A stretch of 13,885 bases of DNA from an uncultured Oscillospiraceae bacterium (GTDB taxonomy: Bacteria; Bacillota; Clostridia; Oscillospirales; Ruminococcaceae): positions 1 through 13,885 of the forward strand of contig CAJTVI010000067.1 in assembly GCA_910579545.1 (NCBI GenBank), read 5' to 3'. The notes beneath the pieces are model-generated. The model was not told the DNA's origin. It did no database searches and worked only from the letters and a program-made list of their open reading frames with translations. Position 1 is the stretch's first letter. Each line of letters begins with the position of its first letter. Of this stretch, positions 13,667-13,885 are shown piece by piece. A program made the translations under genes and the position numbers.

Positions 13667-13690
13667 ATTATACAGGCTTTGGCGCAAAAA
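13667..13690 (-). promoter_or_regulatory. Promoter for ispDF
   Basis: A perfect -10 TATAAT lies at 13672-13667 on the minus strand. The -35 region is poor; the best fits are in the GGATTT stretch around 13690-13695. Transcription would begin near 13660, leaving a leader of about 140 bases. A 6-bp inverted repeat (GGCGCA 13681-13686 / TGCGCC 13700-13705) brackets the -35 region. The rest of 13519-13755 shows no gene. Confidence 0.55.
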
Positions 13691-13755
13691 ATCCACCTCT
13701 GCGCCGCCGGAGGAGTGCTCAAACCGGGGAGAGAGGTCCGCCGGCCGGGACGGGT

Positions 13756-13813
13756 GGGAGCAGTCTCTCAAGGCAGCAGACCCCCTGCCCCGAAAGCCTT
13801 TCGGGACTCTCCC
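13756..13813 (+). repeat. Structured intergenic repeat, copy B
   Basis: This 58-base copy folds as GGGAG (13756-13760) with CTCCC (13809-13813), GTCTC (13763-13767) with GGGAC (13803-13807, one G-T wobble), and AAGGC (13770-13774) with GCCTT (13796-13800). Loop block CCCCTGCCCC is shared with copy C; copy A has it with one base longer on the C run. It is the left of two tandem units spaced 78 bases apart, counting from GGGAG to GGGAG. Confidence 0.85.
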
Positions 13814-13833
13814 CCGCGCCCGGCCGGACACGT

Positions 13834-13885
13834 GGGAGCAATCTCTCAAGGCAACAGGACCCCTGCCCCGAAAGCCTTTCGAGAT
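13834..13885 (+). repeat. Structured intergenic repeat, copy C (cut by window edge)
   Basis: This copy carries GGGAG at 13834-13838, then ATCTC (13841-13845), which pairs perfectly with GAGAT (13881-13885). AAGGC (13848-13852) pairs with GCCTT (13874-13878). The outer CTCCC arm would lie beyond the window. The GGCCGG(G)AC flank before it also precedes copy B, so the tandem unit is about 78 bases. More units may follow outside. Confidence 0.82.

Noticed and set aside
13460..13849. Minus-strand open frame of 129 codons upstream of ispDF
   Set aside because: It begins inside the structured repeat, crosses the promoter and overlaps the true ispDF start in another frame. The amino acid sequence shows no domain.

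Overview
The window is GC-rich and every gene I can support lies on the minus strand. Three things point to a high-GC member of the Clostridia, most likely an Oscillospirales/Ruminococcaceae gut-type bacterium: strong AGGAGG-type ribosome binding sites, the gene set (cdaA-cdaR, XpaC family, recJ-rel-dtd, HemZ-like), and a bifunctional Rel with the RFKD motif. This placement is inference from gene content, not from a database match.

In transcription order (right to left) the layout is as follows. (1) 13885-13519 is a gene-free upstream region. It holds two tandem copies of a 78-bp structured repeat and a good promoter with a TATAAT box. (2) ispDF (13518-12331) is a fused IspD-IspF enzyme of the MEP isoprenoid pathway. 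An in-frame internal Shine-Dalgarno/ATG sits at the domain junction. (3) A 44-bp tandem repeat (12202-12345) begins in the last codons of ispDF. It is followed by a second promoter (12109-12137) and a leader with a strong hairpin. (4) A long colinear run follows: cdaA (diadenylate cyclase), cdaR (YbbR), a COG2509-type FAD oxidoreductase, a possible 32-codon ORF, two adjacent XpaC-like membrane genes, recJ and rel. Overlaps and short spacings suggest one transcription unit. (5) After a 237-bp gap that carries another copy of the structured repeat come dtd, a metallo-beta-lactamase-fold hydrolase, and the start of a probable hemZ, cut by the window edge.

Functionally, the cluster combines synthesis of two nucleotide second messengers (c-di-AMP by CdaA/CdaR, (p)ppGpp by Rel) with DNA repair (RecJ), proofreading of D-aminoacyl-tRNA (Dtd), isoprenoid precursor synthesis and envelope-associated proteins. 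These are mostly housekeeping genes. I see no transposase, phage gene, CRISPR array, tRNA or rRNA.

The most interesting material is non-coding or small-scale. It includes a dispersed stem-loop repeat whose three copies show compensatory base changes, a 44-bp duplication built on the 3' end of ispDF, an 8-residue tandem insertion inside the IspD domain, a duplicated XpaC-like pair without a visible TelA partner, and an over-used CAAAAG/CTTTTG word in coding DNA. I did not find a clearly new multi-gene system.
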